NCBI GenBank assembly: GCA_036558745.1
Contig: DATBEZ010000116.1
Span: forward strand, 31,106 to 95,105
DNA from: JAMXLJ01 sp036558745
GTDB lineage: Bacteria > Actinomycetota > Acidimicrobiia > IMCC26256 > JAMXLJ01
DNA length: 64,000 nt
Reading direction: 5' to 3'
The position numbers and the translations under genes were made by a program. This document shows positions 24,370-33,813 of the stretch, piece by piece (position 1 is the first letter of the stretch; each line of letters starts with the position of its first letter). The notes beneath the pieces are model-generated. The model had not been told where the DNA came from, made no database searches, and worked only from the letters and a program-made list of their open reading frames with translations.

Positions 24370-24756
24370 ATGCACCCGCAGTTCACGGCCGTACTCGCAT
24401 CCGAGCACCGCGACGAGCTCCGGCGCGTCGCCGACGTGCAACGCCTGGTCGACCAGGCCAGACGCGCGAAGTCGCCGCCGCGACGCACGCGCGACGACGG
24501 GGGTCGTGCGATGCGTTGGTTGGCCGGCAACCTCCGCTGGTCACTGACCCTGCGCGGGTTGCGCGATCGTGCCGGGCCCCCCGTCCCTGACGGGTCTGTC
24601 ACCTGCGACGACCGGCGTGTGTCCACCGACCGCCGTGACGTCTCCGCGCAGCGTGGTCGCGACGCCTCATCGGCACAGATGTCCGCAAACGAGGCGCAAA
24701 CTCGCGCCTCGGCCCGCCTGCGACGCGACGACTCAGCGCTCAGCGGGAAAGCATGA
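24370..24756 (+). CDS. Short hypothetical protein with a conserved-looking amphipathic N-terminus
   Basis: 128 residues by reading to the first stop. The first 60 (MHPQFTAVLASEHRDELRRV, then RLVDQARRAKS and RAMRWLAGNLRW) look like the small actinobacterial proteins that begin MHP and carry a hydrophobic C-terminal patch; the rest is low-complexity Arg/Ser/Ala sequence and may not be natural coding. GGAAGGAAG precedes the ATG at a good distance. Function unknown. The heptamer array lies upstream. Confidence 0.5.
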   Translation: MHPQFTAVLASEHRDELRRVADVQRLVDQARRAKSPPRRTRDDGGRAMRWLAGNLRWSLTLRGLRDRAGPPVPDGSVTCDDRRVSTDRRDVSAQRGRDASSAQMSANEAQTRASARLRRDDSALSGKA

Positions 24757-24838
24757 GCGCGCAGATGTGCGTTCCGTTCGCGCGAAGCGCCGTGTAGCGT
24801 GCAGCACGTCGAGCCGGCGCGGGAGCGATGCTGGGAAC

Positions 24839-25327
24839 ATGAGAATGCCGTGGCGAAGCCGTTCGCGAGCCGAGTTGCTGCAGGCGCTCCACCACGAGGT
24901 GACCACTGCACGCGACGAGCTGCGCGCGACGGTCGTCGACGCGGTCGCGGTAGCCGAGGGACGCCTCCGCAAGGACCTCGATCTTCACGAGGAGATGCAC
25001 GATCTCGTCACGCGCCTGGACGCGACGTGCGCCGAGTACGAGACGCACGAAGACGAGGTCCGTCACATGCTGACGCGTGTCGCCGACACGTACGAGCTGC
25101 TGGCACGACGGATCGAGGAGGAGCGGGCCGAGCGCCGGCTGCTCGTCGGCGCGCTCGAGCAGCTCGCGGAGTCGATGCCCGCGCTCGGTGCGCCACAGCC
25201 CGCGATCCGTCCCGCACGCGACCGGGTGCTCGGCGGCACCGTGGACGCGTCCCGCGCACCGCAGCTCGACCTCACCCAGGAGGAGGCGGCCGAGGCCGCG
25301 ACCCCGAGCCGTCCGCGCCGTCACTGA
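24839..25327 (+). CDS. Hypothetical coiled-coil protein
   Basis: 162 residues from the ATG at 24839. The central 100 residues are continuous helix with heptad character (LHHEVTTARDELRATVVDAV, LHEEMHDLVTRLDATCAEYE, VADTYELLARRIEEERAERR), then a proline-rich tail (APQPAIRPARD). No domain is recognised. It may be a structural or scaffold protein; no membrane segment or signal peptide is seen. It is convergent with the mycothiol-dependent-type gene at 25355. Confidence 0.6.
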   Translation: MRMPWRSRSRAELLQALHHEVTTARDELRATVVDAVAVAEGRLRKDLDLHEEMHDLVTRLDATCAEYETHEDEVRHMLTRVADTYELLARRIEEERAERRLLVGALEQLAESMPALGAPQPAIRPARDRVLGGTVDASRAPQLDLTQEEAAEAATPSRPRRH

Positions 25328-25354
25328 CGCGGACGCGACTCGCCGCCGACACGC

Positions 25355-26194
25355 TCAGCTCGGCGCGGAGTCGAAGGCCTCGGCGAGCCCGCCGAGCAGC
25401 CACGCCTGGTCGTCGGCGATCGGCTCCGGCCACGGCGCGCGGACGCTGAGGGCTTCCAGCACGTCGACCGCGGCGCCGCGCACTACGAGCGCGCCCGCCG
25501 GTGCATCGCCCTCCGACACGCGGACGTCACCGTCGACCGTGACGACCGCGTGCATGTCGGGGCGCGTGAGCTCGAGGGCGAGCGTGCCGCGCCGGCCGGT
25601 CGACGACTGCACCGCGAACGCCGGACTGAGCGCGGCCGCGTAGCGCACGCTCGCCACGATCTCGTCGTCCTCCTCGTCCTGCACGAGGCCCAGTGGCTGC
25701 AGGATGTCGCGCTCGTGCACCCACGCGTCCCAGAGCGCGTGGTGCGTCAGCACGCTCACGGCAACGTGACCCACGGGTGCCTCGCCGATCGCGTTCCATC
25801 CGTCGTCGTCGAGCGACTCCACGGTGGCACACAACGCGTCGTTGCCCTCCACGTACGAGGCGAGGGTGTCGGCGGGCGACGCGTCGCGCACCGCGTCGAC
25901 GAGGGCGGCCGGCGTTGCCACCGGGTCGAAACCGGCGAGGAAGCGCGTGGGCGTCCCGGCCACGCCGCCAGTGATCGCGGCGTTCCAGAACCGGTTCGTG
26001 CCGGCGAGGTGGGCGACGACGTCCTGGACCCGCCAGCCCGCGCACCGGCTCCCCGTCGACCACTGTGCGGCCGAGAGGTGGGTGAGCACCTTGGCCAGGC
26101 GCCGGCGTTGCCGGAGGAAGGGCTCGCGGATCGCGGGCGGCGGACCGTCGAGGCGCACGATCGGGTCGGCGTCGTAGCGCGGCGTGATCTTCAC
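25355..26194 (-). CDS. Maleylpyruvate isomerase N-terminal (DinB-like) domain protein
   Basis: 279 residues. The first 150 residues are the four-helix DinB-like fold with the motif WSTGSRCAGWRVQDVVAHLA, whose histidine would bind metal, and HALWDAWVHERDIL. The C-terminal 110 residues resemble the SCP2-like part of this family (LALELTRPDMHAVVTVDGDV). In actinobacteria such proteins use mycothiol as cofactor, for instance in maleylpyruvate isomerisation, but the substrate here is unknown. It is divergent from a paralogue 131 bp away. Confidence 0.85.
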   Translation of the reverse strand: MKITPRYDADPIVRLDGPPPAIREPFLRQRRRLAKVLTHLSAAQWSTGSRCAGWRVQDVVAHLAGTNRFWNAAITGGVAGTPTRFLAGFDPVATPAALVDAVRDASPADTLASYVEGNDALCATVESLDDDGWNAIGEAPVGHVAVSVLTHHALWDAWVHERDILQPLGLVQDEEDDEIVASVRYAAALSPAFAVQSSTGRRGTLALELTRPDMHAVVTVDGDVRVSEGDAPAGALVVRGAAVDVLEALSVRAPWPEPIADDQAWLLGGLAEAFDSAPS

Positions 26195-26325
26195 CAGGCG
26201 TCCTCCCGAGCTGCGTACGCCGTGCAGTCTGACCCACGGGCGAGCCGGCGCGCCCGTGTCCCGCGATGAGTTCTCGTGCTCCCGCGGGTCTCTCCTCCGA
26301 CGACGGACGTGAGACGGAGGCGACG

Positions 26326-26946
26326 ATGAGCGACGACGCGCTGGCCCCCCTGGTGGCCGAGAGCTACACGGCCCTGGCCGACGTCCTGGACGGGCTGGCG
26401 GTGTCGGGATGGGACACGCCGTCGTTGTGCGAGGGCTGGCGCGTGCGCGAGGTCGTGGCCCACCTCACGATGCCCGCGCGCTACGACGAGGAGTCGTTCA
26501 TGGCCGAGCTTGAAGCCGACGGTTTCGACTTCACGAAGCTGTCGAACCGGATCGCGAGCCGCGACGCGGCACTGTCGACGGACGAGCTCGTCGCGAACCT
26601 ACGCAGCGAGGTGCTGCAACGGTGGACTCCGCCGGGTGGTGGCTACCACGGCGCGCTCAATCACGTCGTGATCCACGGCCTCGACGTCACCGTGCCCCTC
26701 GGTGCGCCGAGGACCGCGTCCGACGACGCGCTTCGCGTCGTCCTCGACGACCTCACGGCCGGCGGGGGCCACGAGCACTTCGGCGTCGCGATCGAGGGTC
26801 GAACCCTGCGCGCCACCGACCTCGACTGGTCGCACGGTTCCGGTCCGGAGGTGTCCGGCGCCGCCGAGGACCTCGCGCTCGCGGCGTGCGGTCGCACACT
26901 GCCGCCCGGACGCCTCCACGGCGAGCCGCTCGCACGCGGGGAGTGA
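26326..26946 (+). CDS. Maleylpyruvate isomerase-type (DinB-like) protein, paralogue
   Basis: 206 residues from the ATG at 26326, behind GGAGGCG. The same metal-binding core occurs: WDTPSLCEGWRVREVVAHLT followed by NHVVIHGLDVTVPLG, and a short C-terminal SCP2-like part (ATDLDWSHGSGPEVSG and LAACGRTLPPG). It is shorter than its divergent neighbour. The two likely descend from one gene and share a 131-bp promoter region. Confidence 0.84.
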   Translation: MSDDALAPLVAESYTALADVLDGLAVSGWDTPSLCEGWRVREVVAHLTMPARYDEESFMAELEADGFDFTKLSNRIASRDAALSTDELVANLRSEVLQRWTPPGGGYHGALNHVVIHGLDVTVPLGAPRTASDDALRVVLDDLTAGGGHEHFGVAIEGRTLRATDLDWSHGSGPEVSGAAEDLALAACGRTLPPGRLHGEPLARGE

Positions 26947-27349
26947 CGTGCAGCCACACCTGGTCGTTGAAACCGCGAAGCGCAACCAGGTACCCGTCGG
27001 GCGCTTCTGCGGGGAGAGGCCTCCCAAGACACGCGGCCCAGCTCAGCTTCGTGCTGTGGCTCACGGTGTCGGGCCTGGCCGTCGTCGGCCTCGAAGCCCT
27101 CTCGCGCACGATCTGACCGCGAAGTCGCGGGGGTTCCCTCGACGTCTCGGCCGCGAAATAGCACCCGACAAGTCCGATTTCGGGGCTTGACGCCGCGCGC
27201 GCGGCGCCGCCACGCACACATTCCTGGCCTTCGCGCGTTCCCTTCGGCGCCGGTGTGCGCGACCATGACCCGCGTGTCAGGAAAGTCTTGACGTTCTCGG
27301 TGCGGCGTCCGTACGTTGACGCCAACGCGTCGGGAGCCCGAATCGGGGG
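26947..27349. other. 403-bp intergenic region
   Basis: I see no convincing gene here. The short open frames are Arg-rich or hydrophobic fragments without ribosome sites. The right end holds the promoter-like pair listed separately for the transporter operon. Confidence 0.6.
27288..27317 (+). promoter_or_regulatory. Sigma-70-type promoter for the ABC transporter operon
   Basis: A TTGACG at 27288-27293 and a TACGTT at 27312-27317 are separated by 18 bp; the transporter gene starts 33 bp after the -10. It is close to the consensus -35 TTGACA and -10 TAnnnT of housekeeping promoters. Confidence 0.55.
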
Positions 27350-28744
27350 GTGAGGGTGGCAGGACGAGCGCTGCACCGTGGTGGGCCGCGTCTGCTCGCG
27401 GTCCTCGTCGCGACCATCACCCTGGCCGGCCTGTTGGCGGCGTGCGGGGGTTCCTCGTCGAAGTCCTCGGGGTCGAAGTCGACCACGACGAAGGCCGCGG
27501 CCTCCACCGGCGGGCTCGGCGTCGGCGTGACGCCGACGACGATCAAGGTGGGCGTCGCGCTCATCGACTTCGACTGCATCAAGAACTTCACGGACTCGAT
27601 CCGGGTGAACCAGGACCAGGTTTACGGCGCGTACATCTCCGACATCAACGCGAAGGGTGGGATCAACGGCCGTCAGATCGTCCCGGTGTACGACTCGTAC
27701 TGCCCGATCGGGAGCGCGGGCCCGCTCGCCGTGTGCACCAAGTTCACCGAGGACGATCGCGTCTTCGCGGTGATCGGTAACTTCAACGACTTCTCGGGCG
27801 ACGCGCAGAACTGCGTGACGAAGCAGCACCAGCGGGTACTCATCGCGTTCAACCTGACTCAGGCGATGATCGACCAATCGCCGCCCGGGCTCGAGATCTA
27901 TCCGGGTGCGACGAACGAGCGGCTCTCCAAGATCCTGCTGCAGCTGCTCGACAAGAAGAAGACGCTCAAGGGCAAGACCGTCGCGGTCCTCGGCGGAACG
28001 AACGAGACCGACGTCGTCAACAAGACGATCGTGCCGACGCTCAAGAAGATGAAGGTGCCGCTCGGGACGACGGCGATCCTCTCGCTCGGCAGCTCCAGCG
28101 ACACGACCGCGGCGCAGGCCCAGCTCGACAGCTTCATCGAGCGCTGGAAGACCGAGCACGTCAACGCCATCTTCCTGTCGGGTGATGAGGTCTCGTCGAT
28201 CGCGTTCGTCACGAAGCTGCGCAAGGAGATGCCGAACGTCCTGCTGATGGTCGACACGACGGACGTCAAGAGCGAGGGTCAGCAGCTCACGGTGAAAGGT
28301 GTCAAGCCGAATCCCTACGAGGGCATGCTGTCCGCCGGTGGGCCCACCCCGCACGAGTACGACCAGAGCGCGAACTGGGCCTACTGCAAGGCGATCTACG
28401 AGAAGTACACGGGCAAGCCCGCTCCCGACGCCGAGACCATCGTGAAGGGGCCCGAGGGCAAGACGCTCGACACCAACGGCAACATCAACGACGCGTGCCA
28501 GATCGTCACGATGTTCCACGACGTCGCGGTGCGAGCGGGCAAGAACCTCAACAACGCGAGCTGGCAGGCGGCGGCAAACAGCTACGGCGAGATCACCAAC
28601 CGCGGCTCCGGCCCGTACTCGTCGCTGCGCCAGGGCAAGTACGACGTCGAGGACAGCTTCCGACTCGAGGCGTTCGACTCCTCGATACCACCGCAGGGGA
28701 GCTGGCGGGCGGTCACACCGCTGCAGAACATCACCGGTAGCTAA
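27350..28744 (+). CDS. Branched-chain amino-acid (Liv) type ABC transporter substrate-binding lipoprotein
   Basis: 464 residues from a GTG at 27350; a GTG at 27356 in the same frame is possible. The N-terminus is a lipoprotein signal with the lipobox LLAAC, followed by a Ser/Lys/Thr-rich linker. The mature part is a type I periplasmic-binding fold (LNVGVTLIDFDCI-like strands, GGINGRQIVPVYDSYCP, VIGNFNDFSGDAQNCV, and VLGGTNETDVVNKTIVP). It delivers an amino acid or small carboxylate to the following transporter proteins. Three pairs of cysteines (DCIKN, SYCPIG, VTCKFT) are noticeable. The next gene starts 9 bp later. Confidence 0.87.
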   Translation: MRVAGRALHRGGPRLLAVLVATITLAGLLAACGGSSSKSSGSKSTTTKAAASTGGLGVGVTPTTIKVGVALIDFDCIKNFTDSIRVNQDQVYGAYISDINAKGGINGRQIVPVYDSYCPIGSAGPLAVCTKFTEDDRVFAVIGNFNDFSGDAQNCVTKQHQRVLIAFNLTQAMIDQSPPGLEIYPGATNERLSKILLQLLDKKKTLKGKTVAVLGGTNETDVVNKTIVPTLKKMKVPLGTTAILSLGSSSDTTAAQAQLDSFIERWKTEHVNAIFLSGDEVSSIAFVTKLRKEMPNVLLMVDTTDVKSEGQQLTVKGVKPNPYEGMLSAGGPTPHEYDQSANWAYCKAIYEKYTGKPAPDAETIVKGPEGKTLDTNGNINDACQIVTMFHDVAVRAGKNLNNASWQAAANSYGEITNRGSGPYSSLRQGKYDVEDSFRLEAFDSSIPPQGSWRAVTPLQNITGS

Positions 28745-28753
28745 GCCGCGACG

Positions 28754-30955
28754 GTGAGCGAGAAGCGTGACGACGTAACTGCTCTCGCCGCCGCGGTCCT
28801 CGATGAAGAAGCGGCGCGCCAGGAGGCGCACGCGCTCGCGCGCGAGCAGGTGGTCTTCCCCGACGAGCTGCTGCCGGGCGTCGGCTCCGAACCGGTGACG
28901 TTCCACCAGGCGCTCGCCGCGGGCGGCGTGACGATGTTCGTCGTGCTGGGCCTCATGATCTCGCTCGACCAGCTCACGCTCAACGCGGTGCAGGCCGTCA
29001 CGCCCGACCTCCGGCACACGTTCCACATCAGCAGCGGCACCGCCGTCTTCATCGGCACCGCGTCAGGGCTCTTCTACGCGCTCGGCGCGATCCCGATGGG
29101 CTGGCTCGCCGACCGGTTCAAGCGCGTGCCGATCGTCGGCGTGGCCAGCCTGGTCGCCGCGCTGTTCACCTTCCTCACCGGCATCGCGGTCAACGCGTTC
29201 ATGTTCTTCTGGACCGTGTGCGCGACCGGTGTTGCAAAGGCGAGCGGCATCGCGGTGCACCCCCCGCTCATCGCCGACAATTACCCGATCGGGATCCGGG
29301 CCCGGATGTCGGCGGCTCTGAACCTCGGCCAGCAGGTTCTCGGCAACCTCAGCCCGGTGCTCGTCGGTGCGATCGCGGTCTGGGTCGGCGGGAGCGAGGG
29401 CTGGCGCTGGGCCTTCATCGCCTTCGCGATCCCGGGCGTCGTCCTCGGGTTGGTCGCGTTCCTCATGCGCGAACCCCCGCGTGGCCAGTACGAGAAGGAG
29501 GACGTCCTCGGTGAGGTCATCGAGGACGACAACCCCGCGCACCCGTCGATGGAGGCGGCGTTCGCGCGGCTCAAGAAGATCGCGACCATCCGGACGTCGA
29601 TCGCCGCGTTCGCGGCACTCGGCTTCGGCGTCTTCGCGCTCGGCAGTCTGCAGGTGCTCTACCTCAACGACACCCTGCACGTGACGAACATCCTGCACCG
29701 CGGGGTCATCCTGAGCATTGCCGGCTACACCGCGGTGCCGTTCCTCTATCCGGTCGGCGCGTACTTCGACCGCTTGTACCGCCGCGACCCGGCCCGCGCG
29801 CTCGTGCTCGTCGGGCTCCTCATCCTGCCGTCGGCGTTGTTCACGCCGTTGCAGGTCTCGACCCACAGCGTCACCTGGTTCGTGATCTGGGGCATCCCGC
29901 AGGCGGTGCTGACCGCGTGCGCGTTCGCGATGGTCACGCCCGTCCTGCAAGCCGTGTGCCCCTACCGGTTGCGGGGGCTCGGCGTCGCGATGGGCGTCAT
30001 GTACGTCGTGCTGATCGGTGGCTTCGCGGGCGGCATCCTCGCCGACTTCTTCACCAACGCGATCGGCGTGCGCGGCGCCGTGCTCGTGCTCGGCATACCG
30101 ACGAGCATCATCGGCAGCCTGTTGCTGATGAACGGCGCGCGCTTCATCCGCAACGACCTCTCGCTCGTCGTCGAAGAGCTCCTCGAGGAGCAGGACGAGT
30201 ACCGGAAGCGACACGAGCTCGGTGAGCGCACTCCGGTCGTGCAGGTCGCCAACGTCGACTTCTCCTACGGCTCGGTGCAGGTCCTCTTCGGCGTGAACCT
30301 CGAGGTCCACCGCGGCGAGTGCGTCGCGCTGCTCGGTACGAACGGCGCGGGGAAGTCGACGATCCTGCGCGTGATCAGCGGGCTCGGGGTGCCCGAGCGC
30401 GGCGTCGTGCGCCTCGACGGCCGCAACATCACCTACGTGTCACCGGAGCAACGGGTGCGGCACGGGATCGTGTCGCTCCCCGGCGGCCACGGTGTGTTCC
30501 CCGCCCTCACCGTCGAGCAGAACCTCGCGATCAGCTCGTGGATCGCGAAGGGCGGCGACGACGAGGTCCAGGCGCGCATCCGGCACGTGCTCGAGCTGTT
30601 CCCCGAGCTGGCCGAGCGTCGGGCCCAGCCCGCGGGCAGTCTCTCCGGAGGCTTGCAGCAGATGCTCGCGCTCTCGCGCGTCCTCATCCACGAGCCCGAG
30701 ATCCTCCTCATCGACGAGCTCTCCCTCGGACTCGCGCCCGTCGTCGTGCAACGGATGCTGGAGGTCGTCGAGCAATTGAAGGCGCGCGGCCAGACGATGG
30801 TGATCGTCGAGCAGTCGCTCAACGTCGCGCTGGCGATGGCCGACCGCGCGATCTTCCTCGAGAAGGGGGAGGTGCGCTTCTCCGGTCCGGCCCGAGATCT
30901 CCTCGACCGCGACGACCTCGTCCGCGCGGTCTTCTTCGGGACCGAGGGCGGATGA
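28754..30955 (+). CDS. MFS transporter fused to a LivF-like ABC ATPase
   Basis: 733 residues from a GTG at 28754. Residues 50-470 form an MFS transporter: about 12 helices, with the GxLxDR-like GWLADRFKRVP loop between TM2 and TM3, and a charged linker of about 30 residues. Residues 494-733 are a complete LivF-type ATPase: Walker A GTNGAGKST at about 528, signature LSGGLQQ at about 630, Walker B EILLIDE at about 652, and VIVEQSLNVAL with the H-loop region. It lies between the binding protein and the LivHMG fusion, so the ATPase half should serve the Liv importer while the MFS half may move the same or a related substrate. The TGA overlaps the next ATG. Confidence 0.9.
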   Translation: MSEKRDDVTALAAAVLDEEAARQEAHALAREQVVFPDELLPGVGSEPVTFHQALAAGGVTMFVVLGLMISLDQLTLNAVQAVTPDLRHTFHISSGTAVFIGTASGLFYALGAIPMGWLADRFKRVPIVGVASLVAALFTFLTGIAVNAFMFFWTVCATGVAKASGIAVHPPLIADNYPIGIRARMSAALNLGQQVLGNLSPVLVGAIAVWVGGSEGWRWAFIAFAIPGVVLGLVAFLMREPPRGQYEKEDVLGEVIEDDNPAHPSMEAAFARLKKIATIRTSIAAFAALGFGVFALGSLQVLYLNDTLHVTNILHRGVILSIAGYTAVPFLYPVGAYFDRLYRRDPARALVLVGLLILPSALFTPLQVSTHSVTWFVIWGIPQAVLTACAFAMVTPVLQAVCPYRLRGLGVAMGVMYVVLIGGFAGGILADFFTNAIGVRGAVLVLGIPTSIIGSLLLMNGARFIRNDLSLVVEELLEEQDEYRKRHELGERTPVVQVANVDFSYGSVQVLFGVNLEVHRGECVALLGTNGAGKSTILRVISGLGVPERGVVRLDGRNITYVSPEQRVRHGIVSLPGGHGVFPALTVEQNLAISSWIAKGGDDEVQARIRHVLELFPELAERRAQPAGSLSGGLQQMLALSRVLIHEPEILLIDELSLGLAPVVVQRMLEVVEQLKARGQTMVIVEQSLNVALAMADRAIFLEKGEVRFSGPARDLLDRDDLVRAVFFGTEGG

Positions 30956-33810
30956 GACTCGCCTCGATCCTCCAGCCCCACATCTGGACGGCCAACCTCC
31001 TCTTCATCGGCTTCGTCCGCGGTTTGATCGTGTCGCTCATCGCGATGGGCATCGTCCTCGTCTACCGCTCGAGCCGTGTCATCAACTTCGCAGTCGGCGA
31101 CCTCGGCGTCCCGTCGGCCGCGCTCCTCGCGACCATGGTCGGCACCTCGCACTGGCCCTACTGGCCCGCGCTCCTCGTGGCGGTCGGTGCCGGGACGCTC
31201 GCCGGGACCGTCGTCGAGCTCGTCGTGATCCGTCGGCTGTTCCGCGCACCACGCGTGATCGTGCTCGTCGCGACGATCGGTGTCGCCGAGCTCGCGCGCG
31301 CGGTCACGTTGACTCTGCCCGCGTACCGCAACGGCGACCTGGTCACCGAGTATCCCAGCCCGATGACGAGTCAGTGGCACCTGGGCAGCATCACGGTCAC
31401 CGGCCCGCAGCTGCTCGTCCTCGTCACGGTCCCCCTGATCACCCTGGGGCTCTGGTGGCTCCTCGGTCGGACGCGTTTCGGCGTCGCGGTACGCGCGTCG
31501 TCCACGAACGCCGACCTCGCGCGCCTCACGGGCGTGAGCCCGAAGCTCGTCTCGACCGCGATCTGGACGATCGCCGGCTTCCTCTCGGCGGTCGCGGTGA
31601 TCCTCTACGCCACGGAGCAGGGCTCGTCGACGCTCGTCTCGATCGGACCCGACACGTTGTTGCTCGGCCTGACTGCGGGACTGATCGGCGGGATGCGCTC
31701 ATTCCCCCGCGCCGCCGCCGGTGCGGTCGCCGTGGGGATCTTCTACCAGGTGATCGTCTACAACTTCCCCGCGACGGTCGGGCTCGTACAGTTCATCCTC
31801 TTCATCGTCGTGCTCGTGCTCGTCGCGCGCATCAGCCGCGCCGACGACACGGGGAGCGAGAGCTTCTCCTTCGCGCCACGCGTCGAACCGGTCCCTCAAC
31901 GGCTCGAAGGAATCTGGTGGGTACGGCGCATGCCGCAGGTCATCGCGGCAGTCGCTCTGGTGGCGGCCGTGGTGTTGCCACTCATCGTGCGCCAGTCGTT
32001 CCACCAGCAGACGTACACGATGATCGTCGGATTTGCGATCTGCGCGGTGTCGATCACGATCCTGACCGGCTGGGGCGGGCAGCTGTCGCTCGGGCAGATG
32101 GCGTTCGCGGGCATCGGCGCGTTGAGCGCCGCCGCGCTCGTGCGCGGGGTCTCGGTCGACATCGGATGGCGCTCCACCCGGATCCTGAAGGGAACCCTGC
32201 CGCGCGTCCCCTTCGTACCCGCGCTCCTTCTCGGTGCGGTCGTCGCGTGTCTCGTCGCCGTCGCGGTCGGCGCCGGCGCGCTGCGGGTGAAAGGGCTGTT
32301 GCTCGCGATCTCGACAATGGCGTTCGCGATCGCGGCGCAGTCGTACATCTTCGCCCGGCCGATCTTCTCGGTGACCGCGGGATCTCTGACCGTGCAGCTT
32401 CCCCGCGGGAACCTCGGCCCGATCGACCTCGCCCACCTCAACCGCGCGTATTACTACTTCGCGCTCGCGGCGCTCGTCATCGTGCTCGTGCTCGTCGGTC
32501 ACCTGCGCCGCACCGGCATCGGACGCGCCATCATCGGCGTTCGCGAGAACGAGCCCGCCGCGTCGGCGTGCGCCGTCTCCCCGACGCGCACCAAGCTCAC
32601 CGCGTTCGCGCTCGCGGGTTTCGTGTCGGGGCTCGGTGGCGCGATCCTTGGCGGGCTCGTCGTGACGATCGGCTACACCGAGCACTTCTTCCGGGTCGAG
32701 GACTCGCTGACCCTGGTGTCGCTCGTCGTGATCGGCGGTCTGGGAAGCCTCGCGGGCGCGGTCACGGGATCGCTGTGGGTCATCGGGCTTCCGACCTTCT
32801 GGCCCCACAACCAGACCGTCCCGCTGTTCACCTCGAGCATCGGGTTGCTCATCATCCTCCTCTACCTCCCGGGCGGGTTCACGCAGATCGGCTACTGGGC
32901 GCGCGCCTCGATCCTCCGATGGCTCGAGAAGCGGCTCCCCGCGGTTCCGGTCAAGACGGCGACCGCGCCACCGGCGTCGCTCGCGCGCGTGCGCGCACCG
33001 GGCCCGGTGCGCACCAATGCGGACGGCAGCGTGCTGTCGACGTCCGGCGTGACGGTGCGCTTCGGTGGCGTCACCGCCGTCGACCGCGTCGACTTCCACA
33101 CGCGCCCGGGCGAGGTCGTCGGGCTCATCGGCACGAACGGGGCGGGCAAGTCGACACTGCTGAACGCGATCGGCGGCTACGTCCCTGCGACGGGCCGGAT
33201 CGAGCTCCTCGGCACGGAGATCGACGGTCTCAGGGCGCACCGACGGGCGCGCCTCGGCCTGGGGCGCACGTTCCAGGCTGCGACGCTCTTCCCCGAGCTG
33301 AGCGTGCGCGAGTCGGTCGAGCTCGCGCTCGAAGCGCGGCGTCGCACCGGGTTCTGGGGGTCGCTCCTCTATCTGCCCGGCGCGCTGCGGTCGGAGCGAG
33401 CGAAGCGAGCGGATGCGGACGAGCTCATCGACTTCCTCGGGCTCGGCCGCTACGCCGACCGGCTCGTCGCCGAGCTCTCCACGGGGACGCGTCGCATCGT
33501 CGAACTGGCCTCGGTGCTCGCGGTCGCGCCGCGCGTACTCTGCCTCGACGAGCCGACCGCGGGTGTGGCGCAGCGCGAGGCCGAGGCGTTCGGCCCCTTG
33601 ATCATGCGCATTCGTCAGGAGCTCGACGCCGCGCTCGTCGTCGTCGAGCACGACCTGCCGCTCATCCTCACGATCTCCGACCGTGTGTACTGCATGGAGG
33701 CGGGCGCGGTCATCGCGGAAGGGACACCCGAGGAGGTGCGCAACGATCCACTCGTCGTCGCGTCCTACCTCGGGACCGACGAGCGCGCGATCAAGCGGAG
33801 CAACGCGTAG
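30952..33810 (+). CDS. LivH-LivM-LivG triple fusion (two permeases and an ATPase)
   Basis: 952 residues starting at an ATG that overlaps the previous stop (ATGA). Residues 1-290 are a LivH-type permease (VLVYRSSRVINFAVGDLGVP), 325-640 a LivM-type permease (GWGGQLSLGQMAFAGIGA), and 690-952 a LivG ATPase with Walker A GTNGAGKST at about 726, Walker B VLCLDEPTAG at about 861 and a variant signature ELSTGTRRIVELA in place of LSGGQ. Together with the binding protein and the MFS-LivF protein it completes an ABC importer. The frame is open back to 30319, but that part lies in the previous gene. Confidence 0.92.
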   Translation: MRLASILQPHIWTANLLFIGFVRGLIVSLIAMGIVLVYRSSRVINFAVGDLGVPSAALLATMVGTSHWPYWPALLVAVGAGTLAGTVVELVVIRRLFRAPRVIVLVATIGVAELARAVTLTLPAYRNGDLVTEYPSPMTSQWHLGSITVTGPQLLVLVTVPLITLGLWWLLGRTRFGVAVRASSTNADLARLTGVSPKLVSTAIWTIAGFLSAVAVILYATEQGSSTLVSIGPDTLLLGLTAGLIGGMRSFPRAAAGAVAVGIFYQVIVYNFPATVGLVQFILFIVVLVLVARISRADDTGSESFSFAPRVEPVPQRLEGIWWVRRMPQVIAAVALVAAVVLPLIVRQSFHQQTYTMIVGFAICAVSITILTGWGGQLSLGQMAFAGIGALSAAALVRGVSVDIGWRSTRILKGTLPRVPFVPALLLGAVVACLVAVAVGAGALRVKGLLLAISTMAFAIAAQSYIFARPIFSVTAGSLTVQLPRGNLGPIDLAHLNRAYYYFALAALVIVLVLVGHLRRTGIGRAIIGVRENEPAASACAVSPTRTKLTAFALAGFVSGLGGAILGGLVVTIGYTEHFFRVEDSLTLVSLVVIGGLGSLAGAVTGSLWVIGLPTFWPHNQTVPLFTSSIGLLIILLYLPGGFTQIGYWARASILRWLEKRLPAVPVKTATAPPASLARVRAPGPVRTNADGSVLSTSGVTVRFGGVTAVDRVDFHTRPGEVVGLIGTNGAGKSTLLNAIGGYVPATGRIELLGTEIDGLRAHRRARLGLGRTFQAATLFPELSVRESVELALEARRRTGFWGSLLYLPGALRSERAKRADADELIDFLGLGRYADRLVAELSTGTRRIVELASVLAVAPRVLCLDEPTAGVAQREAEAFGPLIMRIRQELDAALVVVEHDLPLILTISDRVYCMEAGAVIAEGTPEEVRNDPLVVASYLGTDERAIKRSNA

Positions 33811-33813
33811 CGG

